Shown here piece after piece: positions 28,439 through 37,426 of a stretch of DNA of 64,000 nucleotides (within the stretch, counting starts at the first letter, position 1; every line of letters begins with the position of its first letter). The notes beneath the pieces were generated by a model, which was given only the letters and a program-made list of their open reading frames with translations, was not told the DNA's origin and ran no database searches. Source of the stretch: JALYGY01 sp963800975. GTDB lineage: Bacteria; Actinomycetota; Rubrobacteria; Rubrobacterales; Rubrobacteraceae. The DNA lies in the NCBI GenBank assembly GCA_963800975.1, contig CAWDDB010000014.1, forward strand, positions 186,001 through 250,000. The letters are read 5' to 3'. The position numbers and the translations under genes are program-made.

Positions 28439-29698
28439 CTATTTCTCCTCGAGGTCCAAGTCAGCGAGGGCGTCGAAGGCGCCCGTGCGCAGGCCGCCGC
28501 TGCTCTCGGATACCCTGTCGCCGCGGGAACGGTCGTCCCGGTCGCGCCGAGGCCTGTCGTCCCGGTCGCGGCGGGGCCGGTCGTCGCGATCCTCGCGCTT
28601 CGGGCGCAGGGAGAGCGAGAGCCGGCGGCGGCGGGCGTCCACGTCGATGATGCGGGCGTCCACCTCGTCGCCGGAGCGAACGATCTCGTCCGGCGTCTCC
28701 ACGTGATGGTCGGCTAGCTCGGAGATGTGGATCAGGCCCTCCACCCCCTCGGCGACCTCGACAAAGGCCCCGAAGGAGACAAGCTTGGTAACCCTGCCCT
28801 GGATCTGCTCGCCGACGTTGACGCGCTCGACTATTTCCGTCCAGGGGTCCTTGCGGGTCTGCTTGAGGCCGAGCGAGATGCGCTCGCGCTCGCGGTCGAC
28901 CTCGAGTACCTTGACCTCGACCTCTTCGCCTACCTGCACGACCTCGCTCGGGTGATCGACGTGGTTCCAGGACAGCTCGGAGATGTGGATCAGGCCGTCT
29001 ATCCCGTCCAGGTCGACGAAGGCCCCGAAGTCGACGAGGTTCGAGACGGTTCCCTTGACGATCATGCCCTCCTCAAGGGAGGTGAGGATGCGCTCGCGCT
29101 CCTCCTTGCGCTCCTCCTCGAGGACGGCGCGCCTGGAGAGAACCACGTTGTTGCGGCTGCGGTTGAGCTCGATGACCTTGCACTCGAGCTTCTGGCCGAG
29201 GAACGCCTCGAGGTTCCTGACGCGCCTGATGTCGACCAGGCTCGCTGGCAGGAAGCCGCGCAGGCCGATGTCCAGTATCAGGCCGCCCTTGACGACCTCG
29301 ATAACGGGGCCCTCTACGGTGCGCTGCTCGTTGTAGGCCTCCTCGATGCGGTTCCAGGCCCGCTCGAAGGCGGCCCGCTTGGCGGAGAGGATGAGACGAC
29401 CGTCGGCGTCCTCCTTCTGCAACACGAGCGCCTCGATGCGCTGCCCGAGCTCCACGACCTGGTGCGGGTCGGCGCCCTTGCGGATCGTGAGCTCGTTCGA
29501 GGGGACGAGGCCCTCGGACTTGTAGCCGATGTCGACGAGGACCTCGTCCTTGTCTATGCGGACGACCTCGCCCTCGACTATGTCCCCGTCCTTGAAGTCG
29601 ATGAGGACGCTCTCGTCTACGGGGACTATCTCACCGTTCTCTTCCCGGAAGAAGTCCTTCATGGTCAGTTCCCGGGATACGTTCTGGGTGTCAGTCAT
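28439..29698 (-). CDS. rpsA: 30S ribosomal protein S1
   Basis: S1 binds mRNA on the small ribosomal subunit. Four S1 (OB-fold) domains are visible, at roughly residues 30-100, 115-185, 200-270 and 285-355. The third carries GTVSNLVDFGAFVDLDGIDGLIHISEL and the fourth carries GRVTKLVSFGAFVEVAEGVEGLIHIS. The last 50 residues are an unusual charged tail with RDDRPRRD repeated three times, probably an RNA-contacting or disordered extension. The start at 29698 is preceded by a purine-rich leader and a TATAAT box at 29744-29739. Four domains rather than six is usual for Gram-positive-type S1. Confidence 0.95.
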   Translation of the reverse strand: MTDTQNVSRELTMKDFFREENGEIVPVDESVLIDFKDGDIVEGEVVRIDKDEVLVDIGYKSEGLVPSNELTIRKGADPHQVVELGQRIEALVLQKEDADGRLILSAKRAAFERAWNRIEEAYNEQRTVEGPVIEVVKGGLILDIGLRGFLPASLVDIRRVRNLEAFLGQKLECKVIELNRSRNNVVLSRRAVLEEERKEERERILTSLEEGMIVKGTVSNLVDFGAFVDLDGIDGLIHISELSWNHVDHPSEVVQVGEEVEVKVLEVDRERERISLGLKQTRKDPWTEIVERVNVGEQIQGRVTKLVSFGAFVEVAEGVEGLIHISELADHHVETPDEIVRSGDEVDARIIDVDARRRRLSLSLRPKREDRDDRPRRDRDDRPRRDRDDRSRGDRVSESSGGLRTGAFDALADLDLEEK

Positions 29699-29738
29699 TT
29701 AGTGGGTGCTTTCCTTCTTCCTTCGATTGCCGCAGCAG

Positions 29739-29744
29739 ATTATA
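29739..29744 (-). promoter_or_regulatory. -10 box of rpsA
   Basis: TATAAT lies about 40 bases upstream of the rpsA start on the minus strand, in the short gap after polA. The -35 hexamer is weak (best CGGACG at 17 bases). Confidence 0.5.
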
Positions 29745-29799
29745 CAGTCTTATGGTGGCGGCGTCCGAAACCCCCCCTCCGAACCCCTCCCCGCGGGCG

Positions 29800-32296
29800 T
29801 CACCGGGTCTCGACCCGACCCCAGCGTTCCCCGGCCTTTACCTCGACCTCGAGCGGCGGCTCCAGGTCGTAGGCGGCAACCATCCTGTCGGCCGCCAGGG
29901 CGCCGACCACGTCCACCCTGTCCTCGTCCACGTCGAAGACCAGCTCGTCGTGCACCTGCATGATCATGTCGGCCCCAAGGGAGCGCAGCCGCGGTTGCAG
30001 GTCTACCATCGCCACCTTGATGATGTCGGCGGCCGTCCCCTGGACCCTGGCGTTGAACGCGATCCTCTCCCCCAGCTTCCTTATGTTCCTGTTGGAGTTT
30101 CTGAGCTCCGGCACGTATCGCCGCCGCCCGAAGAGCGTGGTCGCGTAGCCCAGCTCCTCGGCCTCTTCGAGCGTCTCCTGCATGAACGCGGTGACCTTCG
30201 GGTAGCGCTCGAAGTAGCGCTTGATGTAGCGCTCGGCCTCCGCCGGATGCACGTTGCCTAGCCGGGTCGCGAGACCGAAGCCCGAGATGCCGTAGAGGAT
30301 GCCGAAGTTGACCATCTTGGCCCTTCGCCTGAGCTCCGGCGTGACGCTCTCCAGCCGCGTGTCGAAGACCTCGGCCGCGGTGCGGGTGTGGATGTCCTCG
30401 CCCGAGAGGAAAGACTGGACCAGCGCGGGCTCCTGCGTCATGTGCGCCAGGATCCTGAGCTCGATCTGCGAGTAGTCCGCGACCACGAGCCTGCGACCGG
30501 GCGAGGCCGTGAACGCGTCCCGGATGCGGGCCCCCAGCTCGGTGCGGATGGGAATGTTCTGCAGGTTGGGGGCCTCGCTCGAGATGCGGCCGGTCGCCGC
30601 CCTGGTCTGGTTCAGGGTGGTGTGGATCCGGCCGTCCTCCCCGATCAGCTTGACGAGCCCCTCTATGTAGGTCCCACGCAGCTTGGTCAACTCGCGGTAC
30701 TCGATGATGCGCTCGGCTATCGGGTTCTCGATGGCGAGGTGCTGCAGCACCTTGGCGTCGGTCGAGTAGCCGGTCTTGGTCTTCCTGAGTGGCGGGAGGC
30801 CGAGCTCCTCGAAGAGCACCTCGCCGAGCTGCTTGGGCGACCCGATGTTGAAGGGGTGGCCGACGTCCTCGTAGATCCGCTGCTCCAGTTCCTCGACGCG
30901 TTCCTGTATCTCCTCGCCGATGGCCTCGAGGGTGCTCGCGTCTGCGGGCATCCCGATCCGCTCCATGTCGCCGAGCACGTCGGCGAGCGGGAGCTCGACG
31001 TCGTAGAAGAGCCGCGCGAGAGACATCCCCTCCAGCTCCTCGTTCAGCCGCGGGCCGAGGGCCTGCACCACCGCCGCGCGGCGGGCCGCTCCCGCGACCG
31101 CCGGGATCGTCGTGGTTCACCTCGACGTCGGCAAGGCCGCGCTCGGAGGCGAGGGCGTCGAGCTCGTAGCTCCCGAGTCCGGGTTTGATCAGGTACGCCG
31201 CCAGGAACGTGTCGAAGTTGGCGCCCCGAACGCCAGCCTTTTTGGCGTCGTGCACCCGCAGGGGCCGGTCCGGCAGGCCGTCGGAGATCCTGACCTCGTC
31301 CTCAGCGACCGCCGCGCACCAGCGACCGTCTCCGATCGCCGAGACGCCGACAGGCTCGAAGCTCGGCTCTATGGGCTCCTCGGACAGGCGCACCGTCAAC
31401 CGGTCGAGTGGCGCCAGCTCTTCTCCCCCCGCGACGGGCAACTCGGCCAGACGGGGCTCTAGGGTTCTGAACTCGTAGCGCCTGAGGAGGACGTCGAGGA
31501 TCTCGGGCGAGACCCCCTCGAACTTCAGCTCGTCCTCGTCGAACTTGACGGGTACGTCGTAGCGCATGCGGGCGAGCTCCAGCGAGACGAAGGCGCTCTC
31601 GCGCCCCTCTTCGAGCTTGTTGCGCGTGCCCTTGGCGGTTACCTCGTCCAGGTTGTCGTAGATCCCCTGCACCGAGTCGAAGCGCTGCAGCAGGCTCGCG
31701 GCGCCCTTGGGGCCGATCCCCCTGACGCCCGGGATGTTGTCTGACGGGTCGCCGACCAGGGCCTTGTAGTCGGGGATCTGCACCGGCGTCACCCCGTACT
31801 CGTCGATGACCTCCTGGCGCCCGTACTCCTTCGTCTCCGAGACGCCGCGCGTGGTCCGCAGCACCTTGACGTTACCGTCAACGAGCTGCATCGCGTCCTG
31901 GTCTCCCGTGACGATGAACAGCTCCACGTCCTCGGGGACCTGCTTGCTCATGGTCGCCAGGGCGTCGTCGGCCTCGAACCCCTCGGCCCTGATGGCCGGA
32001 ATGTTCATGGCGTCCAGGATCTCGTCGAGGTGGTCGAGCTGGACCCTGAGCTCCTCGGGCATGGCCGACCTGTGGGCCTTGTACTCGGGGAAGATCTCGA
32101 GCCGGAACGCCGGCATCCCGCCGTCCCATACCACCCCGAGCCCGACCTCCTCCTCCGTGTCGAGCAGCTTGAGGATCATGCTCGTGAAACCGTAGAGCGC
32201 GTTGGTCGGGAGCCCGCTGCTGGTTGCTATGCTCTGCGGCAGGGCGTAAAACGCCCTGTAGAGCAACGAATAGCCGTCGATCAGGTGAACACGCAT
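29800..32296 (-). CDS. polA: DNA polymerase I, interrupted by a single-base frameshift
   Basis: The first 400 codons (32296 to about 31100) encode the 5' nuclease domain (DGYSLLYRAFYALP, GPKGAASLLQRF) and the start of the degenerate 3' exonuclease region. The frame then changes. The remainder (about 31098 to 29800) encodes the polymerase domain with motif A DYSQIELRILAHM, motif B RRRAKMVNFGILYGISG and motif C MQVHDELVFDV. Removing one G near 31101 (CCCGGCGG to CCCGCGG) joins the frames into a normal protein of about 832 residues. Polymerase I fills the gap after UvrABC excision. Because it is important for survival, a sequencing error or rare frameshifting is more likely than true loss. Confidence 0.9.
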
Positions 32297-32444
32297 ATGG
32301 GCTGATTATACCGGAGAGCCCGCACATCAAACGGGCCCGATGCCAGCCCTCGACCTGGATCTGGAGTCCTCGGTCCTGTCTGGACGCAACAAATTCAGGA
32401 CGAGATCCACCGAAGGATCTCGAACGCCATTGAGGGCGCTCAAC

Positions 32445-32734
32445 CCGCTGATATACCTCGGCCGAGGCGGCATGAAAGCCGCCGGGCAACCCCCCGGCCT
32501 CGAAGGTCACCTCTATCTCCTTCATCTCTGACACCCACCGCCAGGCTTTCCGCGCCGACCCGCGAGCCGCGTCGGACGCCTGGACCTGCAGGCCAGGAGC
32601 GTGGGCCTCCCACTGCTCCCGAAGCTCGGCCGAGAGCCCGTAGGCCTCCGCGGCGGCGGGCCGATGATCCCGCCGTCCACATACGAAGCGGCGCCCATCT
32701 CGCCCGGATGCAGTACGCCAACGTTTGTCAACAT
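32445..32734 (-). pseudogene. Relic of an NAD(P)-dependent oxidoreductase (DUF1932 type) with internal deletions
   Basis: The piece starts with an ATG at 32734 and the dinucleotide-binding opening TNVGVLHPGEMGAA. It jumps directly to SYVDGGIIGPP, which normally lies 80 or more residues later. After a frame change it continues as AEAYGLSAELREQWEA and AWRWVSEMKEIEVTFEAGGLPGGF, which resembles the C-terminal DUF1932 domain of 6-phosphogluconate dehydrogenase-like enzymes. The coding order is right, but most of the protein is missing. It is therefore a decayed gene with at least two deletions. The identification is by memory of the motifs. Confidence 0.7.
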
Positions 32735-32782
32735 CCCTCCATCCGACGATCCGTCCGGCGGGCCAACCTTCCAGAGATGCCC

Positions 32783-33313
32783 CTATTGTAGGTGGGGACC
32801 ACTCTCCCGAGCCGGGAGCCCGGGCACGAGGAAGCGAACGGACGATAGCGGGTCTACGGGCTCGAAGCGGATCCGGGTGCCCTTTGCCGAGTGCATCTGG
32901 GTCAAGACGTAACGTTCGAGGTCGTAGGACTCGTACATCTCGCCCGTCAGCCGGGCGGCCGCCCTGTGCGAGGCGCCTCCGGACGCGGCCACCGCCTGCT
33001 CGCTGCTCTCCCACAGGCAGAACGAGAGGCACTCGCGGCGCTCGTCAGCCTCGCCTTTGAAGTACCGCAGCAGGCCGCCCGCCCGCAACGCCGTCTCGTA
33101 GGCCCTGTCGTCGTGCTCCTTCAGGAGCTGCAGGTCGGCTGACGCTCGACGCACGGAGCGGAACACCACCAGGTAAAGCCGTTCGAAACGGGCCCCGCCG
33201 AGGCGGCAGGACCAGTCGAAGCCTTCCTCTATCGGGAGAGTTACGTAATCGGGATTGATAGGAGAGATCTGTCGGCAGGCCTCGTGGAGGCCCGCGCGTT
33301 GGTCGAGGAACAT
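32783..33313 (-). CDS. Uncharacterised protein, possibly of the antibiotic-monooxygenase (ABM) fold
   Basis: This 176-residue protein is unfamiliar. The central part (LYLVVFRSVRRASADLQLLKEHDDRAYETAL, then GGLLRYFKGEADERRECLSFCLWES and EMYESYDLERYVL) has the strand-helix-strand rhythm of dimeric alpha/beta-barrel ABM-type domains, and WES plus the following helix fits. There is no signal peptide. The ATG at 33313 has AAGGGTG upstream. It lies just upstream of the oxidoreductase relic, which may once have shared its operon. No catalytic residue can be named. Confidence 0.6.
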   Translation of the reverse strand: MFLDQRAGLHEACRQISPINPDYVTLPIEEGFDWSCRLGGARFERLYLVVFRSVRRASADLQLLKEHDDRAYETALRAGGLLRYFKGEADERRECLSFCLWESSEQAVAASGGASHRAAARLTGEMYESYDLERYVLTQMHSAKGTRIRFEPVDPLSSVRFLVPGLPARESGPHLQ

Positions 33314-33332
33314 AGGATCACCGCACCCTTCT

Positions 33333-33533
33333 CTACGCCGTGAACACCACCCCCAGTGTGCGCGCAGAGAACTTGAAGCGACCCTTCTTCCCTACCACGG
33401 TGCCCCGCATGTCGCCGGGGTGCCGCCAGGCCGTGTGCCCGATCCCGTACCAGCCGCACGCGTAGCGGCTCAACGCGAAAGACGGCGCGAAGAGCGACGG
33501 TGCGAGCGTGTTGCGGGCTCCGGCACGTGGCAT
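33333..33533 (-). CDS. Possible small ORF of unknown function
   Basis: A 66-codon frame ends 19 bases upstream of the next gene on the same strand. Its C-terminal half (RHPGDMRGTVVGKKGRFKFSARTL) looks protein-like, but the N-terminal half does not. A GAGGGGG box lies about 14 bases ahead of the ATG, too far for a good start. It is as likely to be noise or a remnant as a real gene. Confidence 0.25.
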   Translation of the reverse strand: MPRAGARNTLAPSLFAPSFALSRYACGWYGIGHTAWRHPGDMRGTVVGKKGRFKFSARTLGVVFTA

Positions 33534-33587
33534 GCGCGTACTCTACCCCCTCAGAGGGTGAAAGTACACAGGACTAGTAGAGAATAA

Positions 33588-34302
33588 TCAGATCTCGCCC
33601 AGGTAGGCTTCGCGCACCGATGGGTCCTCGCGCAGCGCGGCGGCCGAGGCGGAGTTCACTATAGAGCCGGACTCCAGGACGTAGCCGCGGGAGGCGATCT
33701 CGAGTGCGACGTTGGCGTTCTGCTCGACGAGCAGGATGGTGATGCCCTGCTTGTTGATCTCGCGGATGATCTCGAAGATGCGCTCGACGAGCACAGGCGC
33801 GAGGCCCATCGATGGCTCATCCAGCAGAAGGAGCCTCGGGCGGCTCATGAGGGCGCGGCCGATGGCCAGCATCTGCTGCTCACCGCCGCTCATGGTGCCG
33901 GCTTCCTGCTTCGTGCGCTCCTTCAGGCGCGGGAAGAGGTCGAAGACGCGGTCCATGTCCTGCCCGATCTCCGTGCCATCGGACCTGTGGTAGGCGCCCA
34001 TCTCGAGGTTCTCCAGGACGGTCATGCGGAAGAAGATCTTGCGACCCTTCGGGACTCTGAGAGATGCCCTTACCTATCAGCTGGTGCGCCGCAACGCCCT
34101 GTATCTCCTCGCCCGCGAAGATGATCTTGCCCTCCCTCGGCGGCAGGAGGCCGTGGATGGAGCGGAGCGTCGTGGTCTTGCCCGCGCCGTTGGAGCCGAT
34201 CAGGGTGACGACCTCGCCCTCCTCGACGTTCAGGGAGATCCCGCGCAGGGCCTGGATGTGCCCGTAGTAGCTGTGCATGTTCTCTATCTCGAGCAGCGGC
34301 AT
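33588..34302 (-). CDS. livF: Branched-chain amino acid ABC transporter ATP-binding protein LivF, frameshifted
   Basis: LivF is one of two ATPases driving branched-chain amino acid import. The first part (34302 to about 34045) carries Walker A GSNGAGKTTT and runs to GISQSPEG. The rest (about 34043 to 33588) carries RKIFFRMTVLENLEMGAY, the ABC signature TMSGGEQQMLAIGRAL and Walker B LLLLDEPSMGL. Deleting one T on the coding strand near 34044 (GGGTCGCAAG to GGGCGCAAG) restores the usual SPEGRKIFF sequence and a single protein of about 237 residues. The rest of the operon is intact, so an assembly error is plausible. It is the last gene of the liv cluster. Confidence 0.9.
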
Positions 34303-34307
34303 GTTCT

Positions 34308-35099
34308 CTAGCCCGTCTTCGCCGTGCCGAGGTAGGCTTCGATCACGCGCGGGTCCTCGCGCACCTCGCGCGGCAACCCTTCGGAGATCTTCTCGCCGTG
34401 GTCGAGCACGGTGACCCGGTCGGAGATGCTCATCACGACGCGCATCTCGTGCTCGATAAGGAGGATCGAGATCCCCCGCTCCTCCCTGAGACGCCCGATG
34501 AGGTCGGTCAGGCGCGCGGTCTCCTGCGGGTTCATCCCGGCCGTCGGCTCGTCGAGGAGCAGCAGCGTCGGATCCGAGGCCAGGGCGCGCGCTATCTCGA
34601 GGCGCCGCTGGTCGCCGTAGGAGAGGTTCTTGGCGAAAGTCTCGCGTTCGCTGATGCCGACGTAGTCCAGCAGCTCTGCGGCCTTATCGCGGCCCTCCCG
34701 CTCCTCGCGACGAGACGCCGGCGTGCTGAAGATCGAACCAAGGATGTTGCCCTTGAGGCGCGTGTGCATCCCTGCCAGCACGTTCTCCCCTGCGCTCATG
34801 GTGTCGAAGAGCCTGATGTTCTGGAAGGTGCGCCCGATGCCCATCTGGGCCCGCCGGTGCGCCTTGAACTTCGTTATGTCCCTGCCCCCGAAGACGAAGC
34901 TCCCGGCGGTGGGCTCGAAGAGCCCGCTCACCATGTTGAAGAACGTCGTCTTGCCTGCGCCGTTGGGTCCGATCAGGCTGACGATGGCGTGTTCGGGAAT
35001 TGCGAAGTCGACGGCGTTCACCGCAACCAGGCCGCCGAAGATCTTGGTGATCCCCCGCGCCTCCATGATGTTCGCGGCCGCGCCATTCTCCTCACTCAT
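34308..35099 (-). CDS. livG: Branched-chain amino acid ABC transporter ATP-binding protein LivG
   Basis: The 263-residue ATPase has Walker A GPNGAGKTTF, the signature LSYGDQRRLEIARAL, Walker B LLLLDEPTAGMNP and the LivG-type C-terminus (HGEKISEGLPREVREDPRVIEAYLG). The opening VEARGITKIFGGLVAV-like region matches LivG. It pairs with LivF on the cytosolic face of LivH/LivM. Its start overlaps the livM stop by eight bases, and only five bases separate it from livF, so it is clearly one operon. Confidence 0.95.
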   Translation of the reverse strand: MSEENGAAANIMEARGITKIFGGLVAVNAVDFAIPEHAIVSLIGPNGAGKTTFFNMVSGLFEPTAGSFVFGGRDITKFKAHRRAQMGIGRTFQNIRLFDTMSAGENVLAGMHTRLKGNILGSIFSTPASRREEREGRDKAAELLDYVGISERETFAKNLSYGDQRRLEIARALASDPTLLLLDEPTAGMNPQETARLTDLIGRLREERGISILLIEHEMRVVMSISDRVTVLDHGEKISEGLPREVREDPRVIEAYLGTAKTG

Positions 35100-36264
35100 T
35101 TATGTTTCCCCCTAGCGCGTCGCCGACGTCGCCGCCCTCGCCGCTGTGCAGCTCCTCGGCGCGCTGGCGGTTGGGGATTATGCCCTCGGGCCGCAGGAGC
35201 ATCATGAGAACCAGGATGATGCCGAACAGGAAGAAGTTGTACTTCGGGATGTCCGCCTGGCTCAGGAGCGGGCTTCCGATCGAGTTGCCGATCGCGTGCA
35301 CCCACTCATTAATCTGGGGCAGGAGGTAGAAGTTCAGGCCCTGCAGGATGACGGCCCCGAGGATCACCCCGTAGATGTTTCCCATACCCCCGAGGATGAC
35401 CATGCACAGCACGATTATCGAGATGTTGAAGGAGAACGCGTCGGGGAAGATGTTCTTTATGAACGCGCCGTAGAACGCGCCGGCGATGCCCCCGAAGACG
35501 GCGCCAAGTGCGTAGGCCCAGAGCTTCGTCGTCACCGGGTTGATGCCCATGGCCGCGGCGGCCGTCTCGTCCTCACGAACCGAGATCCAGGCCCGCCCAA
35601 GCCTCGAGTCCCTGAGGCGTACGTTGACGTAGACCGTGACGAGGACCAGGACCAGGATGGTGTAGTACCACGGATGCAGGTAGAGCGACCCGAAGCGCTG
35701 CCACGCATCCAGAGAGTCCGGCAGGAACTGCAGGCCAGGCGAGTCGATGGCCTTGATACCTATGGTGCCGTTGGTCAGGTTGAAGCCACCGAGGTTGTCC
35801 GCGTTCTGGAAAAAGCGCGGGATGATCTCCCCGAACCCAAGCGTGACGATCGCTAGATAATCACCACGCAGCCTCAGGGTCGGGGCGCCGATGATCACGC
35901 CGCAAAGGCCGGAGAAGGCCGCGGCGACGAAGAGGAGGATCCAGAACGAGAGGTGTATCCCCGGTAGCTCCCCACCGGTGAGGCTCGTCGCGGTGGAGCC
36001 GAACGCGAAGCTCACCTGTTTGAAGTGGCTGGAGGCAAGCCAGCCGACGGCGTAAGCCCCGAGAGCGTAGAACGCGACGAAGCCGAGGTCGAGCAAGCCT
36101 GCGAACCCGACGACGATGTTCAGGCCCAGCGCCAGCAGGATGTAGATGGCGATGATGATGACGGGAAAGATCAGCTCCAGGTCGAGCGTGCTGTCCACCA
36201 CGGGGAACACGAACGCCCCCACGATGAGTAACGCCGGGAGCCAGTACTTCCTCAGCAGGGCCAC
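35092..36264 (-). CDS. livM: Branched-chain amino acid ABC transporter permease LivM
   Basis: The 390-residue membrane protein has the repeated hydrophobic helices and the LivM-type GLNIVVGFAGLLDLGFVAFYALGAY segment. The conserved cytosolic loop RDSRLGRAWISVREDETAAAAMGIN contacts the ATPases. GTG at 36264 is the start. It lies four bases after livH. The C-terminal tail after RPEGIIPNRQR is short and charged. It forms the translocation channel with LivH. Confidence 0.95.
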   Translation of the reverse strand: MALLRKYWLPALLIVGAFVFPVVDSTLDLELIFPVIIIAIYILLALGLNIVVGFAGLLDLGFVAFYALGAYAVGWLASSHFKQVSFAFGSTATSLTGGELPGIHLSFWILLFVAAAFSGLCGVIIGAPTLRLRGDYLAIVTLGFGEIIPRFFQNADNLGGFNLTNGTIGIKAIDSPGLQFLPDSLDAWQRFGSLYLHPWYYTILVLVLVTVYVNVRLRDSRLGRAWISVREDETAAAAMGINPVTTKLWAYALGAVFGGIAGAFYGAFIKNIFPDAFSFNISIIVLCMVILGGMGNIYGVILGAVILQGLNFYLLPQINEWVHAIGNSIGSPLLSQADIPKYNFFLFGIILVLMMLLRPEGIIPNRQRAEELHSGEGGDVGDALGGNINE

Positions 36265-36268
36265 GGCG

Positions 36269-37354
36269 CTACTGACCGCCTCCCTGCACCGCCGAGCGGT
36301 CCCCGAGGAGACCTGTCGGCCGGAATACCAGGACCGCGATGAGCACGGCGAAGATCACGATCGCCGTCCACCTGACGCCTATGTACTGGTCGGCCATGGA
36401 ACCGATAATCCCGATCAGGAACCCACCCACCACCGCCCCCGTAAGGTTGCCGATTCCGCCGAGAACCGCCGCCGTGAAGGCGTAGAGCCCCTGCGTGAAA
36501 CCGACGTTGAAGACCGTGATGCCGTTGAAAAGCCCATACATCACGCCGGAGGCCCCGGCGAGGATGCCGCCGAGGAGGAAACAGACGGAGATCGTGCGGT
36601 TCACGTTGATACCGACCATCGCCGCCGCCTCCTTGTCCTGCGCGACGGCCCTCATCGCCTTCCCCTGTTTGGTACTGCTTATGAAGTAGGAGAGGGCGAG
36701 CAGTAGCGGTATCGTCACCGCGATGACGAAGAGGTCCTTCCAGCGGAAGATGATTGCGTCCGTCGGCAGGATATTGGCGTTGGAGATGAGCTCGGGGAAT
36801 GGGACCTGGGCCGGGCCCTTCCAGATTAGCCCAACATTCTGGAGGATAAACGACATGCCGATGGCCGTTATGAGTACAGCCAGACGCGGCGAGTTCCTCA
36901 AGGGCTTGTACGCAACCCGCTCGATCCCAACCCCGAGCAGCCCGCAGGCGATCATCGCGACCGCCATCGCTATGAGGACCCCGGCCAGCTTGAGCAGGGT
37001 CCCCGAGTCGTCCGTAATAGGGACGAATAATCCAATACCCAGGATCGTCCCGCTAAGGACGGTCAGGCCCACAAAGGAGCCGATCATGAAGTTGTCGCCG
37101 TGGGCGAAGTTGATGAGCTCGATGATCCCGTAGACCAGCGTGTAACCGAGGGCGACGAGCGCGATGATGGCCCCGTTGGTTATGCCGATAACGAGCTGTG
37201 AGGCGAACTGCGCCGGCTCCCTGACCGCCTGCACGGCGAGTACCACCACGAGCGCGACGACGAGAACCACAGCGATTCGCGACCCCCAGCTCGAGGCCCT
37301 GATGCTCTGTAGCAGGTCCTCGGAGCGAGACTTTGTAGCCTCAGTGGTGGTCAT
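36269..37354 (-). CDS. livH: Branched-chain amino acid ABC transporter permease LivH
   Basis: This 361-residue permease begins with a basic cytosolic stretch and a first helix at about 25-47. It shows the LivH hallmarks: GAIIALVALGYTLVYGIIELINFAHGDNFMIG and the later ATPase-contacting loop GKAMRAVAQDKEAAAMVGINVN. It is the first permease gene, separated from livK by a strong hairpin. The protein is a little longer than the E. coli version because of the N-terminal extension and extra helices. Confidence 0.95.
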   Translation of the reverse strand: MTTTEATKSRSEDLLQSIRASSWGSRIAVVLVVALVVVLAVQAVREPAQFASQLVIGITNGAIIALVALGYTLVYGIIELINFAHGDNFMIGSFVGLTVLSGTILGIGLFVPITDDSGTLLKLAGVLIAMAVAMIACGLLGVGIERVAYKPLRNSPRLAVLITAIGMSFILQNVGLIWKGPAQVPFPELISNANILPTDAIIFRWKDLFVIAVTIPLLLALSYFISSTKQGKAMRAVAQDKEAAAMVGINVNRTISVCFLLGGILAGASGVMYGLFNGITVFNVGFTQGLYAFTAAVLGGIGNLTGAVVGGFLIGIIGSMADQYIGVRWTAIVIFAVLIAVLVFRPTGLLGDRSAVQGGGQ

Positions 37355-37371
37355 TCCACACCCTCTTTCAG

Positions 37372-37409
37372 AAGGGGAGACCGGCCGAGATCATGGCCGG
37401 TCTCCCCTT
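37372..37409. terminator. Strong hairpin between livK and livH
   Basis: AAGGGGAGACCGGCC (37372-37386) pairs perfectly with GGCCGGTCTCCCCTT (37395-37409) around an eight-base loop. Transcription runs from livK into livH. The 15-bp stem probably ends or pauses most transcripts after livK, leaving excess binding protein relative to the membrane parts. There is no long U-run. Confidence 0.7.
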
Positions 37410-37426
37410 GCTCCGTGTGCGTCAGC

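Noticed and set aside
31878..33032. One 384-codon minus-strand gene
   Set aside because: Only its middle holds real homology, the DUF1932-type relic; the ends run out of frame into polA and the ABM-like gene.
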